Positions 1 to 12,786 of a DNA stretch of 64,000 nucleotides are shown here, piece by piece. Location of the stretch: the NCBI GenBank assembly GCA_020746835.1, contig JAGPNK010000004.1, positions 1,240,001-1,304,000 on the forward strand, in the 5' to 3' direction. Every line of letters begins with the position of its first letter. The stretch's first letter is position 1. The translations under genes and the position numbers were made by a program. This DNA comes from Stachybotrys elegans (taxonomy: Eukaryota > Ascomycota > Sordariomycetes > Hypocreales > Stachybotryaceae). Below the pieces are notes generated by a model that searched no databases, was not told the origin of the DNA, and saw nothing but the letters and a program-made list of their open reading frames with translations.

Positions 1-1329
1 AAGCTTGGGCGGGGACCATGGCTAAGGTCATCGGGATCCGAAGCAGACACGGAATGAGCGAAACTCAGGTCGCGTAGACCCTCGGTGATGGCGACGGGCG
101 ACTGAGGCTGTGATCGGGGAGGGGCGGCAGTGGCACGCCGTCGGCCATCAATAACGGAGGTTTCGTCGAAGCATGTGGAGCACGATGCCGGCAGGCCCTC
201 GGTGACCATCAGAGGGGTCGGGCCATGTGTGTCGCAATAATGAGCTAAGCATAGCTGCAGGCCAGTGATTAGCCTAAAAGGCTTACCCATGTTATGAATG
301 ACAGAGGGGCGACGGTCGGTGGGTTGGTGAAAAGCAAACAGGCAAGTATGAAATCAGAATTCACCAGACATGGCATAACGCAATCTGGAAAAGGATGTGA
401 TGGGGAGCATGGAGAGGAGGGGGAGGGCAGCGACGAGAACGAAGAAGGGCGCGAGGGTTATCGGCCATGGCTGTGTGCGCGAGGACTATTATAAGCACCG
501 GGGAAAATGGTTGGTGAAAGCTTATAAAGTTGAGATGGGCAAAGGAAGTGGGAGGCGGTGTGTGTGGGAGAAAGGAGGGTCGCGGCAACGGGAAGGTGCT
601 CATTGCGAAAGCATCGGGTCAGATCAGGAAAGGCGACGAAAGCGCCCAAGCCAGCCAAGGCGTGGTAGGTTGAGGCAAGGGAGGAGAATGAGGACCAGCA
701 AAGCAGGCCGGATGAGTTGTGAGTGGGCTGCAGCCAAGACGGGCCAGAAACGGCCACGACCGCGGTGAGGGATGAGTGACGAGGGATGAGGTGAGGATTG
801 ACAGTAAGCGAGGGCGGATGACGGACAGCAGAGAGACGGGGATGTCGGGATGGCAGTCAACGGCCAGACCGAGAGAGAATTTGGGCGAGAATTGACCATG
901 GCAAGCAGGGGAGGCGGAAGAAACAAGGCGGAAGAAGCAAAGCGTCATGCAAGCGGTATGCATAGCGCCGGGTAGTGCAATGTATGTAATGTAGCGTAGA
1001 AGTAAAACATGACTTTCAACAACTCACAATGTATGTCATGACGTATCCATGCGCAGCGTATCTTATCGCGAGAGAAGCGGGATCTTTGTTCTGGATGTTT
1101 TCCCTGCTCCCTGCTTGGAGGGGCCGTTTGCGATTGCGAATGCGATAACAGCTGGGGGCAGCGACAGCGACAGCGACAGCGGTTGTACGAGCGAGGGCCC
1201 CGGTTTCGGATGGCCGGGGGTGTGGGAAGACGACGCAAGGGTTGGCGGGTGGGATCCGGGAAAGACACTCGATACCAGAGACACCAGAAGTAGCGATGTC
1301 TATGCGTGTATGTGTGCGAGTGGGTTCGG

Positions 1330-1372
1330 CGATGGAGTGGGCGTGGTATGGTGTGGTGTGGTGTGGTGTGGT
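1330..1372. repeat. TGGTG-type short tandem repeat
   Basis: GTGTGGTGTGG-type repetition lies in a G/T-rich stretch. It accounts for the long but low-complexity reading frames around 1,050-1,590. Confidence 0.7.
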
Positions 1373-1898
1373 GCACTGGGATTGCTGTACGGCACTGGTG
1401 GTGTCGGTATGGTGCGGTTCAGGATGGTGTGGTGCCCGTGGTGGTTGTTAACCTGTGGTGATGTACTTGCAGTAGTATATGGATGGGTGTGGTTGGGCCT
1501 TATGCGTGCCAGTGAGGATGGGCTTTCGATTGGTGAACCGGTCGGGAGGCGCAAGTATGATGTGAACGTCCCAATTGCCTCTTGAGATAAGGTTTCCTAG
1601 TTGGCTGGTCGAGAACAAGCCGTCCCAGATATCGGCGTTGGATGGGTTTTGGTCCCCGTTTTCCAAGACACGATGTTTCGGTGCGTCGGGCGTGTGTGTG
1701 TGGTGGTGCGATGGGCCTTGCTGGGCAGCAGGTGGCTAAGTCCTGGGCGAGATGTCGTACGGCGCTCAATGGGCAGGCTCGGAGAAACAGAAAAAAAGTA
1801 TCTGCGAGACTCGGAGCAGGGTCCGCGAAGACAACAGAGTCTAACAACCTGAGAAAAAGCAAACAAAAGTGCCGGCAGAAGAAAAGAGAGAGGCCCGA

Positions 1899-1926
1899 TA
1901 AATAGAAATAGAAATAGAAATAGAAA
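1899..1926. repeat. (ATAGAA)n microsatellite
   Basis: About four copies of the hexamer ATAGAA lie in a purine-rich stretch. Confidence 0.85.
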
Positions 1927-2313
1927 GAGGAAGAGGAAGAAAGAAGAGGTGAGGAGGTAAAAGAGAAGGAGGGTCAATCGGAAGGCGGGACGGGACAAAC
2001 GAGGTGGTCACAGAGGGGCAAAATATGGACGGGAAAGAGGATCTGGGATCTGGGCCTAGCAAAAAGCGGCAGGGCTGGGAAGGAGCTGTCCTGGTAAAAG
2101 CGGGAAACAACTCGTCCCAAACGTGATGCCAGGAACAATCTTTGGAGGAAATGGCAGCAAATGACGAAAGCCCGAGTCATATGTAGGTAGAAAAAGAGGA
2201 CCGGGCATGTTTTGATTTCGAAACAAGTTGGTCTGTGGGCGATATAATAACAACCACGACACCAAGCCCGCGAGCCGGAACCGGTCCCTTTTTTTTCTCT
2301 CTTCCTCTTTACT

Positions 2314-2400
2314 CCCCCCCCCCCCTTGACCCTCTTCTTCCATACACGGCTCGCTCGTGTCAACTCGTGCCGTCGGGCATGCAGAGAAGGGGGGGGGGGG
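2314..2400. repeat. C12 ... G12 homopolymer pair (inverted repeat)
   Basis: Twelve consecutive C at 2,314-2,325 and twelve consecutive G at 2,389-2,400 form a perfect 12-bp inverted repeat around about 63 bp. The run lengths should be treated cautiously because long homopolymers are error-prone in sequencing. Confidence 0.7.
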
Positions 2401-3152
2401 CCGGAAATTGAAGTGGTAATGCAAACGCAACCAAGGCGAGTCGGCGCCATGCAGCAGCAAGGCAAGCAAGCAAGCAGAGGAGGGGCCCCATTTTAGCTGT
2501 AAGGAGAACCGGTAGGTGGCATCTATCAGGTTAGCATTGGCATTAGCTTGCAAACCCGCACCCGAAGGACTTCGTCCTTTTTTCTTTCTTTTTTTTCCCC
2601 TGCACCCCCTTCCCCCCGGCCGTCGTTGACACGGAGCGACTGTCCGGGCTTAGAAAGGCGGCGGCGTTGCATTCGGCGCATGGCGCTCCCCCTCTCCTGG
2701 TTTTCCCTTTATACTTACTACGCGAGTTGGCATGGTCAAGATATTTGCCTTTCCTTGGCACCGCTATAGAAGAGCCAGCTTGCAAATTATCTTCGTATAC
2801 GGCTAACACAAGTGCTTCTAACGGTTAGAGGAGCGTGGGAAAAGGTTCCCATTGTGTCCCGGGAGTTTCCACTTCAACCGGCGGGGCGTCTTGCTTTCTC
2901 TTCATGCTAGTCGGCTTGGTGAAGCTTCTGGCCTTGCTGAGTTATTAGACTATTATTATCGTATTACTAGGCATGTGTAATAGGGGTTCTCTGGTAGGTC
3001 AATGGCGGCACCTCCTTCGCGGTTGAAGCGCTGCTCACTTACACGTGCCTATACACAACGGAACTGACGTCAGTCTAATAAATTATCTGTCAAAACAGCA
3101 TATCAACAGCACCACACCACTCACTGCAAGGTGCATCTACACACAAACCCAG

Positions 3153-3176
3153 CCATCCATCCATCCATCCATCCAT
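3153..3176. repeat. (CCAT)6 microsatellite
   Basis: Six perfect tandem copies of the tetramer CCAT lie in the gene-poor left flank. Confidence 0.95.
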
Positions 3177-6100
3177 CGGCAGTGCTGCCCGCTGCCCGAT
3201 GCCTCTTGTTTTCCCATTAGTCGCTGCCACGTCTTAGTGCTTCTTGGCAGACACAACAGACATGAACACACAGCGAGAGACCCCCGACCCACCCCGAAGG
3301 CATCTGCGCTACCAAAAGTTGACGGTTTTATCTAGCCTCTGGTTAGTCTCTTGTCAACTCGCGACTAATTCTCCGCGTATGCGCCGTGGAACTTCCTTTT
3401 TTTACTCTCTCTCACCCCTTGCCATGTCATTATGTTGTTGGGCTCACGGAATCTCAGCTGCACAATCCCTGCCGAGCGAGGGCATGGGTAGAATACTGTA
3501 CATACATACAACTGGATTGGATGCTGGATCTCAATGGCAACACCATGGTCAAGGCGAGGGGACCCTCCCACCCCTCCCTCTCTTTTGCGCTCCAAGGGCC
3601 CCCCTTGCCCCTTCACCGGCCCCAAGATCTTCCAGAAGACTTCCACCATGTCACTTCATCATTCTAGTCGGCTAAATGGAGCAGGCTAGTTGGTCTATGG
3701 AGCATGTTACGTCGTCCCGTCGCCCAGCCCACCTCCTGCTAAATCAAACCAAAGCAGCCCATCCCGTCCTGGCCTGGTTACCTACCTACCTCTCCCTTGT
3801 CTTGGCCTTATCCGGGCAGACAACAAACAACCAACAACAACAACCCTTGGGAAAGGTGTGAAGACAAGCGCCCAATCATCAGAGCCAGAGCTGCATTAGT
3901 GCATACATGCACACCTTAAGCAGACCGACCTACAGTGGTGTATATCAAGGTGGTGTGGAGGCGTGCTGGCCCGTCTTCAAACCCCAATCATGGCCAAAAG
4001 GGAGATGCCTATATGTATGCACCTATGTACTCTCCGGCTTGGACCACACATACGCGCACATATATGTATGTCCATGGGTATCTTTCCCCAGCGCTGCTCC
4101 AAAAACCCGCATCCACACGCATTAAATACCCTTTCCCGTCACCCAGGGCTTGACCTGATTTCATTTTCCGGAGGGATTTTCCAGCGCACAGGCACGGGGA
4201 GCGATGGATACCCCTTCTTCCTTTCTTCACCGCTTCATCCAGCCAGGTTGGTTTCCCGCTTCCAGAAGCTCAATCCTCAGCCGTCCACTGATAACATCCT
4301 TCTTCTCCCGTCGGCTGCATCTGTGTCAAAGGCAGGGTAGGGATGCCCCTTGTTACACCACGCTGCAAGTCCACATGTGCGCCGCGCCGCCCAGCAAGCC
4401 AGCAAGCGGCCTCGGCCTTCTTTGCCTTTCTTCTCTTCCTCCTGCGTCTTGACAATACACGTTGAGTGGCTGGCTGGCGGCTGGTGGATAGAGACAACTG
4501 GCACATATCGTGTTCCGCAACATTCCGTATAAGCATCCTTCAAAGTCTAGACAATGAGTAAACGTAGCCATGTGATGTCGTGATGTCGTGCTGTCGGCGA
4601 TCCAGGTGTGGTTGCTCATATTTTGTTGGCTGGCAGTCCTTATCCTCTTGTCCCGTCCCCCACTCCTCCCTCCTGCTTGTTGATATCTCCGGGTTGGATT
4701 ATGCCACCCCATACTTATAACCGTTGTCTTGATTGCCTGTTTCGTACCCTTTACCCGCCCCAGCGCCGCCGGGACGCTGTCCGTCACATGGCGCTTGCCC
4801 AGGATTCGCTTCCTCTTCTCACCTGGCTGGTTAATGTCGAGACCGCACGTGCTGCCAGTCTCGATCGACAGTGTCCCAGGTCATGGTGTCGTCCCGATTC
4901 CACCGCATTTCATCATCCACTTCCTACATCCGGTGAGGATGCAAGCGCACACGCGACCGGCACACCTTCCCTGCCCGTCTCGGGGCCGGTGCCCATATCC
5001 GCCCCCCCCCCCCCTGGTGCCACTATGGGTGAGCGGCTTCACCTTGCCAGTTGACGACTTGCATCATCCAGATGCACGTCCAAGAAGGCACAGTCTTCTC
5101 CTGGCTGTAGCTCTAGTTGTGATGCAGGACCCGTCTGCGTACAACTCTGTTGGATATTCAGCCTGCATCTCCCCCGTCACTGTGCATTGCCCATCTCGGG
5201 CCTTGGTAGAGAACCTGCACCCTCGCCATCGACTGTTTATCGCCGGAACGCACCTCCAGATTGCGTCGCGATGAGATCGCAGTCTTCTTCCGCGAATGCC
5301 GGGGCCGCTTTATTCACTCCACCTCTACAGCATATGCTGGTATGGTCGCAATCCACTCGCTGACCACCGTTCCGTTCCCGCCTCATGGTAGTGGTGTGCC
5401 GGTGCTACGTATATGTGCTGGCAAGGACTAGGGCTGGCTCTGTGAGCAGGTGGCTGACCTGGTGAAGCGACTGAGATACAGTTTGAGAGACGTTGCAACT
5501 CCGTCGAGCTTCTTCATATGATTGGAAGCAGGTTATCAGGTGTGGTCGCCTTGATCACATGAACATCTATATTAGGTCATATGCTGCCCTCCCTCGTCGG
5601 CTCGCGATAGTTGTGCTCCATATGAGACGCTCGTCGACCGCGACTTCGGCTTTCCAGGGCCGCATGGATAATCCGTGGATAAAGTCATGTCACGGAGCTT
5701 TTTGCCTGCTTTCCCACCTCAACCCGCCAGGATGACCACATTCAGACCATATCCTGTAACGGGCTCAGCGTCCCATCTAGGCCAAGAGGTGAGGGAAGAG
5801 GAATCTTCATGTCTCAGCTGCCACACTGGTACTCGTTGGGTACGCAGTGCTCTCCAGAATAAACGGGAATAAGGGTGGACATGTGTCGCTCGCGTCGACG
5901 TCTCACGCGCTGGTCCACTAGCTGGTCGATCGACGTGGTATGGCATCCGTCCCGGGGGGTTGCACACGCTCCCCGTTCAACGTGCACGGCTGACAACGAG
6001 TCCTATGGAGCTGCCAAAACCTTGACTGCTATTATTAATGACCAGTCAGTGACAATCGGTGTGAGACCTCAGTGCATGCTCATGCATGCTTCGTAATGAT

Positions 6101-8209
6101 CATGGTGGTTGTCGTGGCCGTTTTCGACTCGCACGGTAGCGAGCTTATTATGCCAGGATGATGCGGTGCAACGTGTCTGCTGATGATGCCCTACCTACAC
6201 TTGATCGCCTCACTCAGAGAAGCATGGCTCCAGGGTAGCTTAGGAAGAAATATCTCTTCATCCGCGGCTGGTTTGGTTGGTGACTTAGACACGGATCAGG
6301 CAGACTGGTAGCTCAGCACGTAGTAATCGCCCTGCAGTATGATTAAAGCCATGGTGACGCCGAACACGACCTTCTGCGATGGCTTCGTCGCACGTCACCT
6401 GTGAGTGTGAGAGCTGGCGAGTTGACTGATTCAAGCATACCGTCTCGATTCATTGTGTTGAGGTGATGTGAACGCCCCGACTAGCGCGCCTCCGTCTATT
6501 GTGATATTGTCCAGGCAGCCATAGGGATTGGAAAGTGGTTAGGATTACTCAGGGTGAAGAGTGCCGGGTTTGGCCTGAGCTTTGAGATAGCTTCGGGTCG
6601 GTGATTCTGCAAATGATTCAGTGGCAGTGATGTCTATTTTAGATTTCAAATTGCCGAGGTATTTGTATGCCAAGTAGGCTGAGACCAAGGCGCTTAGCGA
6701 AACCGCATGAACTACACCAAAGTGTAAAAATCGACAGAATCCGTAATAAGCTTGACTTGGGCCTGTCATGGGCCTGAGGAGCAGTTCCTGACTAGGGTAA
6801 TTGGCCAGTGGCTGATGACTTGCGTCAAGCTGGGCTGAACTGGAGAGTCAATGTTGGCCGTGTAGACGTGCCTTCTAACCAGCCACCTACTAGGCAGGTT
6901 TCGATTGTAGCTCCGGAGGTCTTTGTGCATTACGCCCAAGGAAATGCTGCACAGCCGGGCCATACAAGCAGCTGGCCCCTAGGTGGTCGCAGCCTCCAAT
7001 TCTGAGGCCCGCCAGGCCATCGTGAAATGAATATGTTTCGATTCGCCTGACCTTGGCATGCAGACCCGAATCGAAACCCCACAGGGGATGAGGGCCCAAC
7101 GTTTAAGATAGGGCACTTGCCGATCCAGTGCTACCTAGAGGCCCCTGCTCCAGAGATCCGTTCCAATGGTTTGAAATGTCTGGGGTCCGTGTTCAGAGGT
7201 CGGTGTTCAAGCGTGTTTCTTGAAGCCACTAGGTCGGTCCGGAGCGATACAGACGGGGTCGAGTCCTTTGTGTTATTACGTAGTATGTATATGACCGAAG
7301 AGATTAAAAGAACCATGGCGTGAATGCAGGATCTGCCGGCCGGCGGGTGGCTCATTGTTAGACACTGGAGCGCCGACTCCGTGAGGCTCTGCGACGATAG
7401 GTGCCCCAACTATCGCCACTCTCATTGGTGAAACAAGGTCCCTAGTCACGAAATCCTGTCCTGTGCGTTGCCGGAGGAGTCATGCTGGAGCCAGCCATGA
7501 TACGAAGCTCTCTGCGAACAGGTCAGCGGACCAAGAAACGTAGCACTGGGAAAGCCACCTCGCCATCGCCGTCGACACGTTCAGGTTGCTTCGGGCCCGT
7601 AGCACGTCTCAGCCTTGGACATTTTGGAAATTGGAGGTTCAGGCGGACATGGCGGGCGCTGATGCAGGCATCGCCATTGTGAGGTGCACCCACAGCCAAC
7701 CAAGGCCCGTCCAGCTCGTGGGCCGAGCCCGGAGATCCTCCAATACGGCGTCGTCCCGTGGCAGTGCAGATGCACAAGGTTCCTATCCGTGCTGACGTTG
7801 ACATGGCCCTGGATTTGCAGTGCAGGCAGGCAATCGTAGAGGGTGGTTTGCATCCTGCACACACTTTGGACTCCACCATCCTTGGGCCTTGGGATGCCTT
7901 TGCAGTCGTTGGGCAAACCTCGAAAAGAAAGAAAGGAACCGAGACCTGCTGCTAGGTAGGTATGTACATACATACATAGGTAGGCAGGAGAAGCCCGTCC
8001 GCATTACGATTCCGAGGCTGGGAAGGCACCTCTAGAAATGGAAAGTGGAAAGTGGGAAAGGGCAGGGGGCAGCCCCAACCTCGTCCTCAACCAACCACAG
8101 GGGCCCATTCCCACTGGCTGCCCGCGCTTATACCGTACCTGTACCTGTAGGCTTACCTACCCTTTAGTGCGGCCTTGGTTGCCTGGAAAGGCTGGGCTGG
8201 AGTGGCTTC

Positions 8210-8237
8210 AGGTCAAGTCAGGTCAAGCTTAAGGTCA
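8210..8237 (+). promoter_or_regulatory. Three AGGTCA repeats upstream of the AAA+ gene
   Basis: AGGTCA occurs at 8,210, 8,220 and 8,232, the first two as a tandem decamer TCAGGTCAAG. The block lies about 370-400 bp upstream of the AAA+ start codon, just before the CT-rich tract. I see the repetition directly. A regulatory role is only a guess. Confidence 0.3.
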
Positions 8238-8608
8238 ACCTTGCAAGGAACCTGATCACTCACTGCTCATCTTTCAAAATCAAACATCTTTTGATCCAGG
8301 CACCGGACTGCTGATTCTTTTCCTTTTTCCTCTTTCCCGCCTCTTCGTCGTCGTCTTCGTCTTCGTCTTCTTTTTCTTGTTCGTCTGTTTCTCTGTCTCC
8401 TTGCTCGTCTCCGTCACACCATTACTTGTCCGGCGCCTCACAAGCTCCCTCGCCCACGAAGCATTCCCGCTTCTCGGCTTCTTCACACATCCTGTTCTCG
8501 AGTCACCATCCTCACCATCTCACCTCCGCGTAGCTGCCCACCACCACATCTTCTGTCTGTCCCATCTGCTTTGGGCCATCTGCCTGCCGCGACCCCAGCT
8601 CAGTGGGC

Positions 8609-11600
8609 ATGGATCACCAGACCCAGAATGCCGATTTCTCGGTGAGCTGGTTGCTCGGTCTGCCGTCGCATGAACCGCCTTGTCAGAGCCAGACCTCTCT
8701 ACCGTCATGGTCACGACAATTCCAGTCCTGTGATGATGCTTTCTCTGTCTCGTGGCTTATCGGCATACGGCCGCCCTCATTATCTGTATCTCCATCTTCT
8801 CCCACATCTTCCCAGGCTGCCATTGCCTCCACAGAGTCCAGCTTGAGCCCACCCGAGTGGGCCAGAGCCTTCTCCAATGCGGATCCCGTCTTTTCCGTCT
8901 CATGGCTGCTCGGCATAGGGCATCACTTGTCCACCATCCCTGACCCACCCTGGGCGAAGCTGTATCGGACGAATGATGCCGACTTCTTCGTTAGCCAATT
9001 GCTTGGGATCGCGCCTCGTCCTCGCACGCTCAAGCGCAAAAAGGCGAAGCGTCTGTCACAGCGGGATGCATCGCAAGAATTGTCCACCGCGGCTGCTTCC
9101 ACAGAGGCGGACGGGGGTTGCGCTCAAGATGAGAGTAAAGATGAGTTTGCAGAAACCGGATATTATCTGGCCCAAATGATGGGCGAGCTGCCATATGAGA
9201 GCGATAGCGACGAAGATTCAGATTCTGAGTCCGAAGGGGTGGCAGAGACACCTGCCTCGGAGGAGGATCCTGTCTTGGCAGAGCCTGGTTTCTTGGAGCT
9301 GTGCAGCAAGATGGAGATGATGCTGGACGACATTGAGTAAGTCATGTTTCCTCTGGCTTTGAGCTACGGCTATATACCAATACTAACTCAACCATCCAGG
9401 GAGGCTAGTAAAGCAGAGCTCTCCGACGATGACAAGGAATCCATTGACGGCCTATCACCCGAGGAGTGTGACGATGACTCACCTGCCAGACTGGAGTGGT
9501 TACGACAGAAGAGGGTTGAGTATGCCGAAAACAAGTATCTCGACAGGCTAATGTCTATGACCGGTCTGGAGGAGACCAAGACCTTCTTTCTCCATGCCAA
9601 GGCGAAATTCCAGGCTGCATCTCGTCGAGAAACGGATCTCAAGAGGGAAAACTTCGATGTTGCCTTCATTGGCAGCGAGGGCACAGGGAAATCCACCATG
9701 GCTCTCCTCTATGCCAAATTCCTCGCCTCGATGGGGCTTGTCAAGAAGAACGGCATGAACAATGGCATCGAGCGTTTCTCTACGTACGCATTCTCCAAGA
9801 CCACCACCATAGAGCTGATGCGCAATACATGCAATGCCTGCGGTGGATGTGTAAGTTGCACCGAGTCGATCCCACGGTTGGTGCTGACATTACATGATAG
9901 ATTGCCATCCTGGACGATTGCCAACTTCTGAGCAGAGACGAGATAAACATCTGGAATCTCTATGCCCGAACTCACGACCTCCCAGGCAACGTCGTTCTCA
10001 TCCTTGCAGGAGACTACGAGGATGGCTTTTCTGAGCTCATGACGTACAGTGCTGAGGTAGAAAACCACTTCCCCTTGCTCAAGTTGCCCGACTACAATCA
10101 GGATGAGCTACGGCAAATCTACCTTCGCATGTTCGGAAAATGGTTCAATAAGAAGATGGTGCTCGAGACAGGCGAAGACGACCACTACGTCAAGATCCTT
10201 ATCCGCAGGCTCAAGTCATCCTCCAGCGAGAAGAGGTTTGGAAATGTCTGGGTTATCCAGAAAGCCTTTGTGGATGCATGCCGGAGACAGGTAGAGAGGT
10301 TCCGCCAAGCTAGAAGGGAGGGCCAATACCTCGAAGACTTCCGCATCACCAAAGAAGATATTTTGGGAACCAGGCCCACAGTCGATTTGGAAAAAAGCAC
10401 TGCCTGGAAGGAGCTGCAAACGATGCTCGGTCTCGAAAACGTCAAGGAGTCGATCCTTGCAGTTCTGAACCAAGTGAAGCAGAACTACGATCGCGAGATG
10501 AGAGGCGAGGAAATGCTGCCCGTTAGCGCCAATCGCGTCTTCTTGGGTCCTCCAGGAACTGGCAAGACAACGGTGGCAAGGCTCTATGGCAAGATCCTGG
10601 CTGATCTGGGCGTTTTGTCCAAGGACAAGGTGATCATAAAGAACCCCACCGATCTCATTGATCGTTATATCGGAGGGTCAGAGAACAACACCAAGGCGGC
10701 TCTCAGTGAAGCAGCCGGCAGCGTTCTCATCATCGATGATGCCCACATGCTAGACCCGGGAACCATAAATGCAAACGACGATAAGAACGGCGATTACCGA
10801 GGCAGCATCATCGATACCATCGTCGCGGAGGTGTCTGGAGCCCCAGGTGAAGACCGTTGTGTCATTCTTTGCGGCTACAGCGACGCAATGAAGGAAATGT
10901 ATGCCAACTGCAACCCTGGGTTCTCCCGCAGATTTCCTCTCGACAATGCATTCGTCTTTGAGAATTTCAGTCTGGACACTCTTGGCAAGATACTCGACCT
11001 GAAGCTTGGCCAACGCAAACTCCGGATCACGGACAAGGCGCGAGAGGTTGCAATCAACATGCTCGAGAGGGCATCAGTGCGACCCAACTTCGGCAATGGT
11101 GGTGAGGTTGAGAACCTTATCCTCAAGGGTGCTTCAGCACGCACACAGAGGATTGCAGATGAGTCGAAAACCGGCGATGACAAAGTCGATGAGATCCCTT
11201 TGGAGCCTCAGGATTTTGATGCTGACTGGGACCGCCACTCGAAGGCCGCTGCTAATACGCGAGCCATTTTCAATGAGTTTGTTGGGTACGAGGAAATCAT
11301 CTCCAAGTTTGAGTCGTACCAGTACATGGCTCAAGGTATGAGGCTTCGTAACATCAACCCTCGACCTTATATCCCCTTCACCTACGTCTTCAAGGGGCCG
11401 CCCGGAACTGGTAAAACCAGCACTGCTCGCAAGTTGGGCCAGATCTTTTACGATATGGGTTTTCTATCTGCCCCGGATGTCGTTGAGGTGTCGGCCTCGC
11501 AGCTCATTGGAGAGTACAGCGGCCAGACAGGGCCCAAGACTGTGCGACTCCTGCAATCAGCACTTGGAAAAGTGCTGTTCATCGATGAAGCCTATCGGCT

Positions 11601-12153
11601 GGCGGGAAGCGGCTTTGCGGAAGAGGCAGTGAGCGAACTGGTTGATGCTGTGACCAAGCCACAATACTCTCGCAAGCTCATCATCGTCCTTGCTGGATAT
11701 GAGGACGATATCGAGCGGCTGATGCGCTCGAACCATGGTCTTCGAAGTCGTTTCCCCACGGAATTCACCTTCCGCCCAATGAGGGTCGAGCAATGTCTCG
11801 AACAGCTGCGCCGTGTCGTTGGCCGCGTGGGCATCACCATTCAGCCCACCGTCGAGATGGACTCTGCAACCCGCAACATGCTGAATGGATCATTGAGCCG
11901 CATGAGCCAAGAGAAGGGGTGGGCGAGCGGGCGTAGCGTCGATACATTGGGCGAGAAGCTCATCGGGCACATCTTCAAGGAGTGCGCGCTCAAAGGGTAT
12001 ACGGGCAAGGAGCTCAAGGTGAGCGGAAAGGAGCTGGTCACCATTCTAAGCGGCTCATCTATGGGCTCAGCCGGTGCCTACAAATGGGGTGGTTCAGGAC
12101 CCATGGGTGCTAGGCAGGTCATGACACTGAGAGACCTCGAAGGCTACGAGTAA
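8609..12153 (+). CDS. Triple CbxX/CfqX (SpoVK-like) AAA+ ATPase with N-terminal repeated motif
   Basis: Three exons (8609-9336, 9400-9850, 9901-12153) give 1,143 residues. Intron 1 has GTAAGT and a perfect TACTAAC branch; intron 2 is 50 bp with GTAAGT and TAG. Residues 1-240 are low-complexity and carry FSVSWLLGL (10-18), FSVSWLIGI (45-53), FSVSWLLGI (95-103) and FFVSQLLGI (127-135), plus a weak fifth copy near 175, followed by an acidic stretch. Three AAA+ modules follow: Walker A GSEGTGKST at 334-342 and GPPGTGKT at 609-616 and 892-899; Walker B LDD near 397, IIDDAH at 670-675 and FIDEA at 953-957. Only the third has the usual Asp-Glu pair. The family contains red-type rubisco activases and SpoVK; the fungal members are of unknown function. 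ATPase chemistry is well supported, the substrate is not. The start at 8609 follows the CT-rich leader and is the first ATG of the frame. Confidence 0.88.
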
Positions 12154-12786
12154 TGAACGCGACTATATCACGACGGAGTTTTATACCCTTCAGCTTTTAT
12201 TCTTCTAGCGGGGTTGGGATTCATTTCACTTTGCTCATTTTTGTTCTTGTCTCTGTTTGCTTTCCTCATATTTCTGTCTTCTTGGTCTTATCAGCTTCAA
12301 ATGTTCTCCCTTCTACATGCCATTCTTCCAGCTCCCCTGATTCTTAGCACGGGGGAGTCTTACCGAAACATGTCGACACGGAGTGGCTTGGAGAGGCTGG
12401 GCAGACAGACGAAGAGAACATACTGCGGAGTTGGACTAGGGGGAGTTGGCTGTTTAACCATCATCTGCCTAGGAAATACTAAAGCCTCTTTTCGCTTTTC
12501 GCCATCTAGTTGCATGGTTTCCCTTGTACATGAGAGATTCGTAAATAGGAGCTTGTATGGACCGTAAACCTTTCAACTATAACGCCTTTACCCTTGATGC
12601 CGTTTAATGCGCAGCCTTCTCCCTCCCCCTTTCCTGTGCCGGATATGATGCCCCCCTCCCCCCCGTCTTGTTGTATGACACACCGAAGCTTATTAAATGC
12701 GCCCGTCCGTATGTGATGAAGCCAAAATCAGAGCACCCATACCTATTGTAAAGAAAAAGAACAGCCCAAGAAAGACGACATGATGT
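12154..12786. other. Intergenic region between convergent genes
   Basis: This holds the 3' ends of the AAA+ gene (+) and dim-2 (-). It is T-rich just after the AAA+ stop, as expected for a fungal 3' UTR. No gene is seen. Confidence 0.6.

Larger units (their letters stand above)
1..8608. other. Gene-poor left flank with simple-sequence tracts
   Basis: No reading frame here has recognisable protein domains, a sensible splice structure or a length above about 180 codons. The sequence holds purine-rich stretches (roughly 400-900 and 1,750-2,000), several microsatellites listed separately, and a strongly CT-rich tract at about 8,290-8,400 just before the AAA+ gene. That tract is typical of a fungal promoter or 5' leader. 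The part from 4.7 to 7.4 kb is mixed sequence with no low-complexity bias, and I could not assign it. It is not obviously AT-rich, so I see no sign of heavy repeat-induced point mutation. A long regulatory region, a non-coding RNA gene or a decayed gene all remain possible. Confidence 0.55.

Noticed and set aside
1049..1585. 178-codon plus-strand frame in the left flank
   Set aside because: It is made largely of GT-rich low-complexity sequence, has no domain, and overlaps equally long frames on the other strand.
2564..2582. Short hairpin (AAGGAC ... GTCCTT) followed by T-run resembling a terminator
   Set aside because: A six-base stem in a eukaryotic intergenic region has no expected role, and no RNA gene precedes it.
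6300..6380. tRNA A-box-like GGTAGCTCAG sequence
   Set aside because: No GGTTCRANNCC B-box follows at a workable distance and no cloverleaf can be drawn.
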